DNA of 44,665 bases, taken from Empedobacter stercoris. GTDB taxonomy: Bacteria > Bacteroidota > Bacteroidia > Flavobacteriales > Weeksellaceae. Of this stretch, positions 16,231 through 24,917 are shown in pieces (position 1 is the first letter of the stretch; each line of letters begins with the position of its first letter). A program made the position numbers and the translations under genes. The notes below the pieces were generated by a model, which was not told the origin of the DNA, did not search any database, and was given only the letters and a program-made list of their open reading frames with translations. The stretch spans positions 1-44,665 of the forward strand of contig NZ_JACXZC010000026.1 in the NCBI RefSeq assembly GCF_020281205.1, written 5' to 3'.

Positions 16231-17832
16231 TTATTTCAATTTACGTTGTTTGTAAATTTCTTCAGCTTTTTGTACAGCTTTGTACGAATCTACAACACCT
16301 CCAGCAACAGAAATGTCTTTTAATTGATCATTTTTATTCACTGTTTCCATTAAAATATTACGAATATCTTCAGCAGTTAATTTTGGATAGTGTGACCAAA
16401 CCATTGCAGCAACACCAGCAACAGCAGGAGAAGCCATAGAAGTTCCATTTAAGAAACGGTATTGATCTACGCCTGGATAAGTAGAATAAATTTCTTGTCC
16501 TGGTCCAAAAACATCAACTGATTTTTTACCATAATTTGAGAAACGAGCTTTTAAAGCATTTGGATCTTTTGTTGATGCACCAACTGTTAAAACAGATTTA
16601 GAAACTGCATTTCCATTTCTGAAATTTGTTGGATAATGAACATGAACATCAATATCTTCGTTGCTGTTTCCTGCTGCTTTTACAATTAAAACTCCTTTAT
16701 CCGAAGCATATTTGAAAGCATCCCAAACTAAATCCGCATCGGGAGAGTATGGTTTTCCGAAAGACATGTTTAAGATTTTAGCACCATTGTCCACTGCATA
16801 ATAAATTGCATTTGCAACATCTTTGTCACGCTCATCACCATTTGGAACTGTACGAACTGACATAATTTTTACATTATTTCCACCAATTGTACCATCGTTT
16901 CCGATGTTATTTCCTCTTACAGCACCGATGATTCCAGCAACGTGTGTTCCATGAGATGACTCAGGTCCATTAGAATCACCATTTCCGTAAAAACGTTCTT
17001 TCTTATCGTTTGGATTGTCAACGTCTTTGCGATCAACTAAATTTAAGTTCAGGTGAGATGTTAAAGCATCACCTTTTGCAGCACGGCGTGCAGCTCCTAA
17101 GTAAGTATTGGCAACCTCTTTCATGGTTTTACCAACCCATTGCTCTTCTTTTAATTCACCAAAAATCCATAAAGCTTCTAATATTTGTGAATCTGTTGGG
17201 TGGTAATTAGCCAAAACATCTTTTGATAATTTAGTGTCACCAAATTCTAAAACCATTTTATTTACACCACCTTCAACTGCGTTTAGTTTTGATTGTGCAA
17301 CTTGTTGGTTGTATTTTGCTTTACCTACAGCGCTTAAATATTCTTTTTCAATTTTTTGAAACTCTGCATATTCAGTTGGATTTTTTGTAATTGCAGCATG
17401 ATTTTTCTTCTGATCGTAAGTAGCGTATTTACTCGATAAATTTTTGTAAATACGAGTTAACTCAGTCGTGTCGTCATTGTAATTGATTCCTTTTGCTGTT
17501 CCCAAATAAGACCATCCGTGTACGTCATCAATGTATCCATTTTTATCATCATCAATTCCGTTTCCTGGGATTTCTTTTGGATTTGACCACATATTTGCTT
17601 TCAAATCTTCGTGGAAATGCTCAACACCACTGTCTAATACGCCTACAATAATTGTATTGGCTTTTCTTTTGTTGTCTTTTAAAAATTGTAATGCTTGATC
17701 AGTATTTACACCATAAATACCTGTTTGTTCTACACTTGCATGGTACCATTTTTCTTTCGGTACTTCTGTTGTTTGTGCTTGAGCAAACCCTAATGTAAAG
17801 GCAAATCCTAAAGCAATAAATAATTTTCTCAT
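16231..17832 (-). CDS. Secreted S8 (subtilisin-like) serine protease, copy 2
   Basis: A 533-aa protein. Signal peptide 1-20 (ends AQAQ). The triad is D67 (GVLDSGVE), H294 (SHGTHVAGI) and S465 (NGTSMASP), with oxyanion N389 (AAGN). Long identical stretches with copy 1 ('NVKIMSVRTVPNGDERDKD', 'GAKILNMSFGK', 'NKNDQLKDIS') show a tandem duplication. The long Asp-to-His insert is present but diverged. It lies 4 nt downstream of the WbqC-like gene, so it is probably the end of that operon. Confidence 0.93.
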   Translation of the reverse strand: MRKLFIALGFAFTLGFAQAQTTEVPKEKWYHASVEQTGIYGVNTDQALQFLKDNKRKANTIIVGVLDSGVEHFHEDLKANMWSNPKEIPGNGIDDDKNGYIDDVHGWSYLGTAKGINYNDDTTELTRIYKNLSSKYATYDQKKNHAAITKNPTEYAEFQKIEKEYLSAVGKAKYNQQVAQSKLNAVEGGVNKMVLEFGDTKLSKDVLANYHPTDSQILEALWIFGELKEEQWVGKTMKEVANTYLGAARRAAKGDALTSHLNLNLVDRKDVDNPNDKKERFYGNGDSNGPESSHGTHVAGIIGAVRGNNIGNDGTIGGNNVKIMSVRTVPNGDERDKDVANAIYYAVDNGAKILNMSFGKPYSPDADLVWDAFKYASDKGVLIVKAAGNSNEDIDVHVHYPTNFRNGNAVSKSVLTVGASTKDPNALKARFSNYGKKSVDVFGPGQEIYSTYPGVDQYRFLNGTSMASPAVAGVAAMVWSHYPKLTAEDIRNILMETVNKNDQLKDISVAGGVVDSYKAVQKAEEIYKQRKLK

Positions 17833-17836
17833 GTTG

Positions 17837-18442
17837 TTATTTTATTAAGTTTTTTAAATACACTGCGGCACTTGGACCTTCGCTAAAAAGTAAATCTAAG
17901 ATACTCAATCCTTCAACGAATTCAAATTTGTCATCAAAAACTTGTGCGTATTCGGGTAAATTGTATTGAGGTGCTTTTTTAGCAGAAAATTGATTTCTAA
18001 AATCATTTTCAGGTAATATAGATTGATAAGTTTCTGTTTTAGAAACTTCCAAGTCTAAGTTTAATTTTTTGTTGATGAATTCAATTGTTTTTAAATTCAA
18101 ATCCAATAAAAATTTTTCCTTCTGTTCTAAAATTGGAATAATTTCATCTTCATAATACTCAAAATATGGAGAACTTTGATAAGCTGATTTTAACGATTTA
18201 ATGTGTTCTTTCTGCCAATCATATTCATAAGAAGGTTGTAAATCTTTGAACAATCGAGTTCCGTTGTGAAAGATGGGAATATTTAACATCAACTTACCAT
18301 TTGCGCCCAAAATATACATGCGATTACGGTAAGTTTGCTTTTGAAAATTTTCTTGAACTTCGATATCCAAAGTCTGGCTTTTTACCATTTCTGCATAGTA
18401 ATCAATCGGTCCAAAATAAAAAGCGGCAAACGTATTTTTCAT
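17837..18442 (-). CDS. WbqC-like family protein
   Basis: A 201-aa protein that matches the WbqC-like family by its N terminus 'FYFGPIDYYAEM', then 'YRNRMYILGANGKLMLNIPI', and 'YDWQKEHIKSLKSAYQSSPYFEYYEDEI'. Members are found in polysaccharide loci and next to lepB in Bacteroidota; the biochemical role is unknown. It sits downstream of lepB after a hairpin-containing gap, and upstream of the subtilase by 4 nt. Confidence 0.85.
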   Translation of the reverse strand: MKNTFAAFYFGPIDYYAEMVKSQTLDIEVQENFQKQTYRNRMYILGANGKLMLNIPIFHNGTRLFKDLQPSYEYDWQKEHIKSLKSAYQSSPYFEYYEDEIIPILEQKEKFLLDLNLKTIEFINKKLNLDLEVSKTETYQSILPENDFRNQFSAKKAPQYNLPEYAQVFDDKFEFVEGLSILDLLFSEGPSAAVYLKNLIK

Positions 18443-18467
18443 TCGTTTTTATTATTTTTCTGTATAT

Positions 18468-18504
18468 AAACTGTGCATTACAATTACTTATAATGCACAG
18501 TTTT
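18468..18504 (-). terminator. Strong hairpin between lepB and the WbqC-like gene
   Basis: AAACTGTGCATTA (18468-18480) and its complement (18491-18503) form a 13-bp stem with a 10-nt loop. No T run follows on the minus strand, so it may be a processing or stabilising hairpin rather than a full terminator. Confidence 0.5.
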
Positions 18505-18562
18505 GAGTTATTTATTTTCGAATAACAAATTTTATGTTTTAAAATTTGACTACAAAATAATT

Positions 18563-20125
18563 TTAATAGTTGTTTTTCTTTTTCTCTTTTCGAGCTTTTA
18601 CAATATCGTATCCAATCCAACCAATTAACGCAATTAAAACATAAATTCCGTATGATGTTTTGTTTGGATTATCGTTGTTGATTGAGGTAAAGAATCGATC
18701 CCATATAAATTTCTTAGGAGCTGCAGGTTCAAACATTCCATTCATATTTGCCCAAATCATAATTGGACGACCAATGATATGATCTTCTCCAACATATCCA
18801 AAGAAACGCGCATCTAATGATTGATTTCTGTTATCACCAACCATAAAATAGTAGTTTTGTTTGATTTCGTATTTGTCTGTTTTTTGATCGTTGATAAATA
18901 CATCAAACTTACCATTAGCAGAATCAACTTTTAGCGTATTGTTTTCGTAACGACGAATAATATTGATGTATTGTGCCAACGTTTCTTTGTTAACATCTAC
19001 GACGTCTCCTTTTTTCGGAATGTATAAAGGACCGTATTGATCTGTATTCCAGTTTTTGTTAACAGGGAAAATCGTATTTGTACTATCGATTTTACCATTC
19101 ACAATATGTTCTTTTTTTTGACCAACTGGTTGTAAAATAGGTTCGATAGAAACTACATTTGCATTCGATTTCATTGCTGTGACATGTGCGTCAGTTAATG
19201 CAGCAAATTGATAGATAAATGTACCATCAGTTTGTTTTCCAGCTTGATAATCTGTACTGATAATTCCAAAATTATCGTATAATAGTTTATCACTAAATGG
19301 AGTTTTTACAACCACTAAATATGAATGCTGAACTTGTGCATCTTTTTTCGGGATGAATTTTTTGTCGTTTACATATAAAACACCATTTCGAATTTGAACC
19401 GTTTCTCCTGGCAAACCAACCAAACGTTTTACATATGCGTCTTTACGATCAATCGCATTGTAAATAGAATCGGTAGGGTAATTGAAAACAACAATGTCAT
19501 TTGATTTTAAATCTCTCCAACCCGGAACACGCATGTAAGGCAAACGTGCTTTATCGATAAAACCATCACGGTAAATGAATTCTGAGAAAGGAATTCCAAT
19601 AGGAGTAATAGGAACACGTGCACCGTAACTTACTTTTTCTACAAAAAGGGCATCACCAATTTTGATTGTATTTTCCATTGATCCTGTAGGAACAATCATA
19701 GGTTGTATAAACCAGTTGTGAACTAATGTAGCCAATACAAGTGCAAAAATTAAGGAAGATATAAAAGTAGGTTTGCGTTTTTCAGGACCTAAATATTTTG
19801 GATTGTCAGCATAATTTACTGTAAAAATGTATAAACCTAATGTCAAAACCATGATGACTTTATCTTTGGTTTCAATTTTTCCGTAAGAGTCGCCTAAATC
19901 AACAAAGAATACTAACCAAAAAATAGGGCCAACAATTGGCAAATAAAATAGAATAATCCACCATTTTGGACGATGAATAATTTCTAAACCTTTCCAAATA
20001 TTAAGAAAGGGAATATAGGCCTGCCAAGCTTTTTTTCCTGCATTTTTATATAATTTCCAAGTTGCAGCTCCAAAGATTACATTGGCTATGATAAAACCAA
20101 TTAACCAGTAAATTAGTACATGCAT
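18563..20125 (-). CDS. lepB: Signal peptidase I
   Basis: A 520-aa protein, the large Bacteroidota form of leader peptidase, which removes signal peptides at the outer face of the inner membrane. Residues 1-105 form an N-terminal membrane domain with several helices (starting MHVLIYWLIGF), and a further transmembrane helix spans 121-140. Catalytic serine is S149 (PTGSMENT) and general-base lysine is K233 (DAYVKRLVGLPGE). The C-terminal box is MVGDNRNQSLDARFFG, followed by a last hydrophobic helix (about 495-510) and a basic tail. A long insert (about 255-395) lies between the catalytic boxes. It follows dapB by 26 nt. Confidence 0.95.
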   Translation of the reverse strand: MHVLIYWLIGFIIANVIFGAATWKLYKNAGKKAWQAYIPFLNIWKGLEIIHRPKWWIILFYLPIVGPIFWLVFFVDLGDSYGKIETKDKVIMVLTLGLYIFTVNYADNPKYLGPEKRKPTFISSLIFALVLATLVHNWFIQPMIVPTGSMENTIKIGDALFVEKVSYGARVPITPIGIPFSEFIYRDGFIDKARLPYMRVPGWRDLKSNDIVVFNYPTDSIYNAIDRKDAYVKRLVGLPGETVQIRNGVLYVNDKKFIPKKDAQVQHSYLVVVKTPFSDKLLYDNFGIISTDYQAGKQTDGTFIYQFAALTDAHVTAMKSNANVVSIEPILQPVGQKKEHIVNGKIDSTNTIFPVNKNWNTDQYGPLYIPKKGDVVDVNKETLAQYINIIRRYENNTLKVDSANGKFDVFINDQKTDKYEIKQNYYFMVGDNRNQSLDARFFGYVGEDHIIGRPIMIWANMNGMFEPAAPKKFIWDRFFTSINNDNPNKTSYGIYVLIALIGWIGYDIVKARKEKKKNNY

Positions 20126-20151
20126 AAGTTTTTGATATTTAGTATTTTAAT

Positions 20152-20856
20152 TTAGTTCAGTTCAAGTACATCTTTCATTGTAAAAACACCTTGTTTATTC
20201 CAAATCCATTCCGCAGCAATTACAGCACCTAAGGCAAAACCTTTGCGTGAATGAGCGGTATGAGAAATTTCAATTGTGTCTACTTCCGAGTTATATTGCA
20301 CGATATGTGTTCCAGGAACATCTTCTATTCTTTTCGCTGCGACAGGAATAATATCTTTTGCTTTTTCATCCATCGACCAAGAAGTATAAGAAGAATGATC
20401 AATAATTCCTTCTGCAATTGTAATCGCAGTTCCTGAAGGTGCATCAAGTTTTTGTGTGTGATGAATTTCTTCTAAATTAATTTGATATTCGTTGCGGTAT
20501 TTATTCATCATTCGAGCTAAAATAGAATTCAATTCAAAGAATAAATTTACACCTAAACTAAAATTAGAAGCATATAAAAAAGCCGTATGATTAGCAATGG
20601 CTAATTGATTTATTTCACCTTGTCTCTCTAACCATCCTGTTGTTCCACATATAGTTGCAACGTTATTTTCAAGTAATACTTTAAGATTATCGAATGCAAA
20701 TTCTGGTCGAGAAAATTCGATTGCAACTTCAACATCTTTTAATTCTTCTGGAAGAGGAGTACGAGAAATTTTAAGTACAACATCATGACCACGTTGAATT
20801 AAAATTTCTTCTATTGCTTTTCCCATTTTTCCGTATCCTATTAATGCAATTTTCAT
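20152..20856 (-). CDS. dapB: 4-hydroxy-tetrahydrodipicolinate reductase
   Basis: A 234-aa protein that performs the NAD(P)H-dependent step of lysine and diaminopimelate synthesis. It has N-terminal nucleotide-binding GYGKMG (7-12) and the catalytic stretch EEIHHTQKLDAPSGTA, with H132/H133 and K136. The length is at the short end, as in Bacteroidota DapB. The start ATG follows the DUF5683 gene by 9 nt, in the leftward parA-parB-DUF5683-dapB-lepB cluster. Confidence 0.96.
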   Translation of the reverse strand: MKIALIGYGKMGKAIEEILIQRGHDVVLKISRTPLPEELKDVEVAIEFSRPEFAFDNLKVLLENNVATICGTTGWLERQGEINQLAIANHTAFLYASNFSLGVNLFFELNSILARMMNKYRNEYQINLEEIHHTQKLDAPSGTAITIAEGIIDHSSYTSWSMDEKAKDIIPVAAKRIEDVPGTHIVQYNSEVDTIEISHTAHSRKGFALGAVIAAEWIWNKQGVFTMKDVLELN

Positions 20857-20865
20857 CTTTAATTT

Positions 20866-21426
20866 CTAAAATTTTAAGTTAAATGCCAATCCCAAAACTG
20901 GCTCTAATGTCATTTCATCTTGAATGACAGTTGGTTTAAATGACATTTCAGTGTCGTTTCGTACTGTAAATAAATGTGCATCAACAGTAGCATCAACAAC
21001 ATTTAATAAATAAGCTAACGCAGTTAACGCAACACTATAATCACGTTTTCGTTTGTAATCGTCTTGTATAACTGCCAGTTGTTCTGGAGTTAAAATACCA
21101 GAAAATTCGTTTGGAGTTCCTTCTCTTACTGCAATGTACGCTCTTCGGTACTTTTTATATAAATTGTTGTAATAGATTGTAAAACCTGTGCCTGTACCAA
21201 CTAATCCCAATGCAATTGGTGCTTTCCACCATTTTTTATTGTACAATTGTCCTGCACCTGGTAAAATAGCTGAATACAACGAAGCTTTGATTGGACTTTT
21301 TTCCATTAAGACTTCGTTACTAATTTTAACTGAATCTTTTACGATTAGAGTTGAATCTATTTGAACTTGGGCAAATGAAAACGTTGAAGCCATCATTAAT
21401 CCAAGAAATAATCCTTTAATTTTCAT
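20866..21426 (-). CDS. DUF5683 membrane protein
   Basis: A 186-aa protein. Signal peptide 1-19 (TFSFAQ). The DUF5683 core follows: 'SPIKASLYSAILPGAGQLYNKKWWKAPIALGLVGTGTGFTIYYNNLYKKYR', then a second hydrophobic segment 'YSVALTALAYLLNVVDATVDAHLF'. It is conserved between parB and dapB in many Bacteroidota; function unknown, probably envelope-associated. Its start overlaps the end of parB by 11 bp. Confidence 0.88.
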   Translation of the reverse strand: MKIKGLFLGLMMASTFSFAQVQIDSTLIVKDSVKISNEVLMEKSPIKASLYSAILPGAGQLYNKKWWKAPIALGLVGTGTGFTIYYNNLYKKYRRAYIAVREGTPNEFSGILTPEQLAVIQDDYKRKRDYSVALTALAYLLNVVDATVDAHLFTVRNDTEMSFKPTVIQDEMTLEPVLGLAFNLKF

Positions 21427-22306
21427 TCAAAAACTTTCTTAAACGTTCAAACTCATCATCAGAAGTAAAATTCAAAATAATTTTACCTTTACCATTATTC
21501 GCACGTTTTATTTCGACTTTCGTTTTCAAAGAATTTGAAATAGAACTTAATGCTTCTTTGTACTGAGAAGGCAATTCATCTTTTGCTTTTTTCTCAGGTT
21601 TCCCTTCTTTTATTGATTTGATTAGACGTTCTGTATCACGTACAGATAAATTATTTTTGACAATTTTTTCGTAAATATCAAATTGTAAATCCGCATCATC
21701 AATTGCCATTAAAGCACGCCCATGTCCCATCGAAATCATTCCATCTCGAATTCCTGTTTGGATAATTGGATCTAATTTTAATAGACGTAAATAATTTGTA
21801 ATAGATGTTCTATCTTTCCCAACACGTTTACTTAATTCTTCTTGAGTAAGCTTGATTTCATCCATTAATTGTTGGTAAGAAAGTGCAATTTCAATAGCAT
21901 CTAAATCTTGACGTTGAATATTTTCGACCAATGCCATTTCCAACATTTCTTGGTCATTTGCTAATCGCACATAAGCCGGAATTGTCTTTTTTCCTGCCAA
22001 TTGCGAAGCACGAAAACGTCTTTCACCTGAAATCAATTCATATTCACCTGTTGGTTTTTTACGAATTGTAATGGGTTGAATAACGCCTAATGTTTGAATA
22101 GAAGCGACTAATTCATCTAAAGCTTTTTTATCAAAATTAGTTCGTGGTTGCCAAGGATTTGCGGTTATTTTTTCTAAATCTATTTCCAAAATATTTCCAA
22201 CCAATTTCTTCGCACCTTCATCTTGTGCTGTTTTTACCGTTGGTTCATCTTTTAATAGAGCTGATAATCCACGTCCTAAGCGATTATTTTTATTTGGCTT
22301 TGCCAT
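21416..22306 (-). CDS. parB: Chromosome partitioning protein ParB
   Basis: A 296-aa protein. A short basic N terminus (RLGRGLSALL) is followed by the ParB/sulfiredoxin-like CTPase domain (NPWQPRTNF ... SGERRFRAS ... LVENIQRQDLDAIE), a helix-turn-helix around residues 140-175 (TQEELSKRVGKDRTSITNYLRLL), and a C-terminal dimerisation segment. ParB binds parS and spreads along DNA. No convincing parS site was found in this window. It is 5 nt downstream of parA. Confidence 0.96.
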   Translation of the reverse strand: MAKPNKNNRLGRGLSALLKDEPTVKTAQDEGAKKLVGNILEIDLEKITANPWQPRTNFDKKALDELVASIQTLGVIQPITIRKKPTGEYELISGERRFRASQLAGKKTIPAYVRLANDQEMLEMALVENIQRQDLDAIEIALSYQQLMDEIKLTQEELSKRVGKDRTSITNYLRLLKLDPIIQTGIRDGMISMGHGRALMAIDDADLQFDIYEKIVKNNLSVRDTERLIKSIKEGKPEKKAKDELPSQYKEALSSISNSLKTKVEIKRANNGKGKIILNFTSDDEFERLRKFLNEN

Positions 22307-22311
22307 TTTAT

Positions 22312-23085
22312 TTAAACTGTATCGTTGTTGTTAATTAAAAATTCTCGCGCTAAATTTAAGTAATTTTCTGCACCTTTACTTGCTGCATCGTACTGAATAA
22401 TTGTTTCGCCAAAACTTGGCGCTTCAGACAAACGCACATTTCGCGTAATAATTGTTTTGAAAACCATTTGCGGAAAATGATTGTTTACCTCATCTAAAAC
22501 CTGATTAGATAGGCGTAAACGCGAATCGTACATTGTCAACAATAAACCTTCAATATCCAATTCTTTGTTGTGGTGTTGTTGAATTCCTTTTATTGTATTT
22601 AATAATTTTCCTAATCCTTCTAAAGCAAAATATTCGCACTGAATAGGAATAATTACAGAATCTGCAGCTGTAAGTGCGTTCAAAGTAATCAACCCAAGTG
22701 AAGGCGCACAATCTATAATTATATAATCATATTGATCTTTGATTTCCGACAACGCAGTTTTTAACATGTATTCGCGGTTCTCGTAATCTACAATTTCAAT
22801 CTCGGCAGCAACTAAATCTAAATGAGCAGGCATTAAGTCTAAGTTAGGCGATTCTGATTGTAAAATAGCTTCGCTTGCAAGAACTTCATGTTCTAATACT
22901 TCATAGGTTCCTGCTTCGATTTCATCCAAATCAAAACCTAAACCAGATGTTGCATTTGCTTGCGGATCTGCATCAATTAATAAAACTTTTTTCTCTAAAA
23001 CACCTAAAGAAGCGGCAAGATTTAACGAGGTTGTCGTTTTTCCTACGCCACCTTTTTGGTTCGCAATAGCAATAATTTTACCCAT
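22312..23085 (-). CDS. parA: Chromosome partitioning ATPase ParA (Soj)
   Basis: A 257-aa protein with deviant Walker A KGGVGKTTT (about 10-18), Walker A' DADPQANAT near 40, and Walker B IIDCAPSLG near 123. It is a DNA-bound ATPase that moves ParB-parS complexes in origin segregation. It is the first gene of the leftward cluster and has its own -7 box. Confidence 0.96.
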   Translation of the reverse strand: MGKIIAIANQKGGVGKTTTSLNLAASLGVLEKKVLLIDADPQANATSGLGFDLDEIEAGTYEVLEHEVLASEAILQSESPNLDLMPAHLDLVAAEIEIVDYENREYMLKTALSEIKDQYDYIIIDCAPSLGLITLNALTAADSVIIPIQCEYFALEGLGKLLNTIKGIQQHHNKELDIEGLLLTMYDSRLRLSNQVLDEVNNHFPQMVFKTIITRNVRLSEAPSFGETIIQYDAASKGAENYLNLAREFLINNNDTV

Positions 23086-23106
23086 AATTTACGTTCAAAA
23101 CGATTT

Positions 23107-23114
23107 CAAAAATA
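23107..23114 (-). promoter_or_regulatory. -7 box of the parA cluster
   Basis: On the minus strand this reads TATTTTTG, 21 nt before the parA ATG. Upstream, TTTAAC sits near the expected -33 position, but the match is poor. Confidence 0.5.
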
Positions 23115-23253
23115 CAATATTTAACCTTGTTAAACCTTAAAGAAAAAATAAAATTTTGAACAATTGTAGAATATTTAAATTATCGCTAACATTAAGAGTT
23201 AACTATTGATAAATTTTAATATTATTTTATCTTTTTAACAGAATTAAAAAACA

Positions 23254-23261
23254 TATATTTG
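23254..23261 (+). promoter_or_regulatory. -7 box of the speA leader transcript
   Basis: TATATTTG matches the -7 consensus; a TTTTT run about 18-21 nt upstream may serve as -33. No other good -7 box lies between here and speA at 23504, so the leader would be about 235 nt. The stretch 23115-23253 holds no gene. Confidence 0.5.
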
Positions 23262-23300
23262 CGGCAAGTATTTTTATAATTTTTTTAATAAAAAAAGTTG

Positions 23301-23438
23301 ATGAGTTTTAACCTTTTATTCGAAAGCGTTGAAATTAAAAAAAATCTCAACGCATTACTTTTAATGAATCGAAAAGAGTCTAAGAATTATTCTTTCCCTT
23401 TATTGCTTCGCAATGTATATTATGCGATACGTCTGTAA
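23301..23438 (+). CDS. 45-aa leader ORF upstream of speA
   Basis: An ATG-started ORF of 45 codons (MSFNLLFESVEIKKNLNALL ... RNVYYAIRL) lies between the -7 box and speA, about 33 nt after the expected transcript start. It ends 65 nt before the speA ATG. It has no signal peptide; it is moderately hydrophobic in the middle and at the end, with three arginines near the C terminus. A hairpin (GCGTTGA / TCAACGC) lies within it. It may be a regulatory leader peptide for the polyamine operon, a small protein, or a chance ORF. It has a start codon, suitable spacing and a host-like base composition, but no homology was tested. Confidence 0.4.
   Translation: MSFNLLFESVEIKKNLNALLLMNRKESKNYSFPLLLRNVYYAIRL
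23326..23353 (+). promoter_or_regulatory. Hairpin within the speA leader
   Basis: GCGTTGA (23326-23332) and TCAACGC (23347-23353) form a perfect 7-bp stem around a 14-nt A-rich loop. A second short stem, TCGCA / TGCGA, lies near 23408-23427. Together these suggest leader RNA structure. Confidence 0.35.
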
Positions 23439-23503
23439 TACCCTAAAATTTTTCTCGCAAATTTTTTAGAATTATTCAACACACGTAACATTTATAAAGC
23501 ATA

Positions 23504-24886
23504 ATGAAAACTAAATACATAGATTTAATCACGCAATCATTTGACTTTCCGCAAGATGAATTTGAATTGGATGGAGAGCACTTAAAATTTAATGGAATCG
23601 ACTTGAAAGCTTTAGTCGAAGAACATGGAACACCATTAAAATTTACTTACTTACCAAAAATCTCACAAAACATTCAAAGAGCGAAAGGTTGGTTTGAAAA
23701 AGCGCGTGAAGAATTAAACTATGAAGGAACTTACAATTATTGTTATTGTACAAAAAGTTCTCACTTTCGTCATATATTAGGCGAAGCATTAAAAAACGAT
23801 ATTCACATCGAGACATCTTCTGCATTTGACATTAATATTGTCGAAAATTTGATTAAAGAAGGATTGATTACAGACGATCAATATATCGTTTGTAATGGTT
23901 TTAAACGTGAAGAATATGTAGAAAACATTGCTCGTTTGGTCAATAACGGACATCGCAAAACAATTACAGTTATTGATAATTACGAAGAAGTTGATTTATT
24001 TTCGGAAGCTATCGAAGGTGATTTCGAAATCGGAATTCGTATTGCATCTGAAGAAGAACCAAAATTCGAGTTTTATACGTCTCGTTTAGGAATAGGATAC
24101 AAAGACATTGTTCCTTTCTATCAAACAATGGTAAAACCAAATGAACGCATTAAATTGAAAATGCTTCATTTCTTTATCAATACAGGAATTAAAGATAATT
24201 CATATTATTGGAATGAGTTGACAAAATGTTTGAGAGTTTATGTAAACCTTAAGAAAGTTTGTCCAGAATTAGATAGTTTGAATATCGGTGGTGGATTTCC
24301 AATCAAAAATTCGTTGAATTTCGAATATGATTACGAATACATGGCGAAAGAAATCTTGTTGCAAATTAAAATGATTTGTGACGAAGAAGGTATTCCTGTT
24401 CCAAATATTTTTACAGAATTTGGATCGTTTACAGTAGGTGAAAGTGGAGGAGTGATCTACAAAATTCTTTATCAAAAGAAACAAAATGATAAAGAGTATT
24501 GGGATATGATCGATTCATCTTTCATGACGACTTTACCAGATGCTTGGGCAATTTCAAAACGATTTGTAATGTTGCCAATTAACCGTTGGTACGATAAATA
24601 CGAACGTGTATTATTAGGTGGTTTAACGTGTGATTCTGACGATTATTATAACTCAGAACAACATGTAAATGCTATTTATTTGCCAAAATACGATCAAGCA
24701 AAACCATTGTATATTGGTTTCTTTAATACAGGAGCGTATCAAGATAATATCAGTGGATTTGGTGGAATAAATCACTGTTTGATTCCTCAGCCAAAATATA
24801 TTTTGATTGATGAAAACTACGAAGCAAAAGTATATTCAGAAGAACAAACACACCAAGATGTATTGAATACATTGGGATATAAATAA
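23504..24886 (+). CDS. speA: Arginine decarboxylase, short (460-aa) form
   Basis: A 460-aa PLP enzyme of the alanine-racemase-fold decarboxylase family, converting arginine to agmatine. PLP lysine is K84 (YCYCTKSSHF), the phosphate-binding glycine loop is IGGGFP near residue 275, and the C-terminal active-site cysteine lies in GGLTCDSDDYYN. This compact form is typical of Bacteroidota and differs from the 630-aa proteobacterial SpeA. Diaminopimelate or ornithine decarboxylase is possible from the fold alone; the neighbouring polyamine gene favours arginine. Its leader holds a candidate leader ORF. Confidence 0.85.
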   Translation: MKTKYIDLITQSFDFPQDEFELDGEHLKFNGIDLKALVEEHGTPLKFTYLPKISQNIQRAKGWFEKAREELNYEGTYNYCYCTKSSHFRHILGEALKNDIHIETSSAFDINIVENLIKEGLITDDQYIVCNGFKREEYVENIARLVNNGHRKTITVIDNYEEVDLFSEAIEGDFEIGIRIASEEEPKFEFYTSRLGIGYKDIVPFYQTMVKPNERIKLKMLHFFINTGIKDNSYYWNELTKCLRVYVNLKKVCPELDSLNIGGGFPIKNSLNFEYDYEYMAKEILLQIKMICDEEGIPVPNIFTEFGSFTVGESGGVIYKILYQKKQNDKEYWDMIDSSFMTTLPDAWAISKRFVMLPINRWYDKYERVLLGGLTCDSDDYYNSEQHVNAIYLPKYDQAKPLYIGFFNTGAYQDNISGFGGINHCLIPQPKYILIDENYEAKVYSEEQTHQDVLNTLGYK

Positions 24887-24917
24887 TTAGAATTTTAATA
24901 AAATAAAAACAAATAAA

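Noticed and set aside
19611-19626. CACGTG-centred sequence that recalls a parS site near the parAB genes
   Set aside because: Flanks do not match the inverted parS arms and it lies within lepB coding sequence. Similar partial matches in the subtilase genes come from the HGTHVAG codons.
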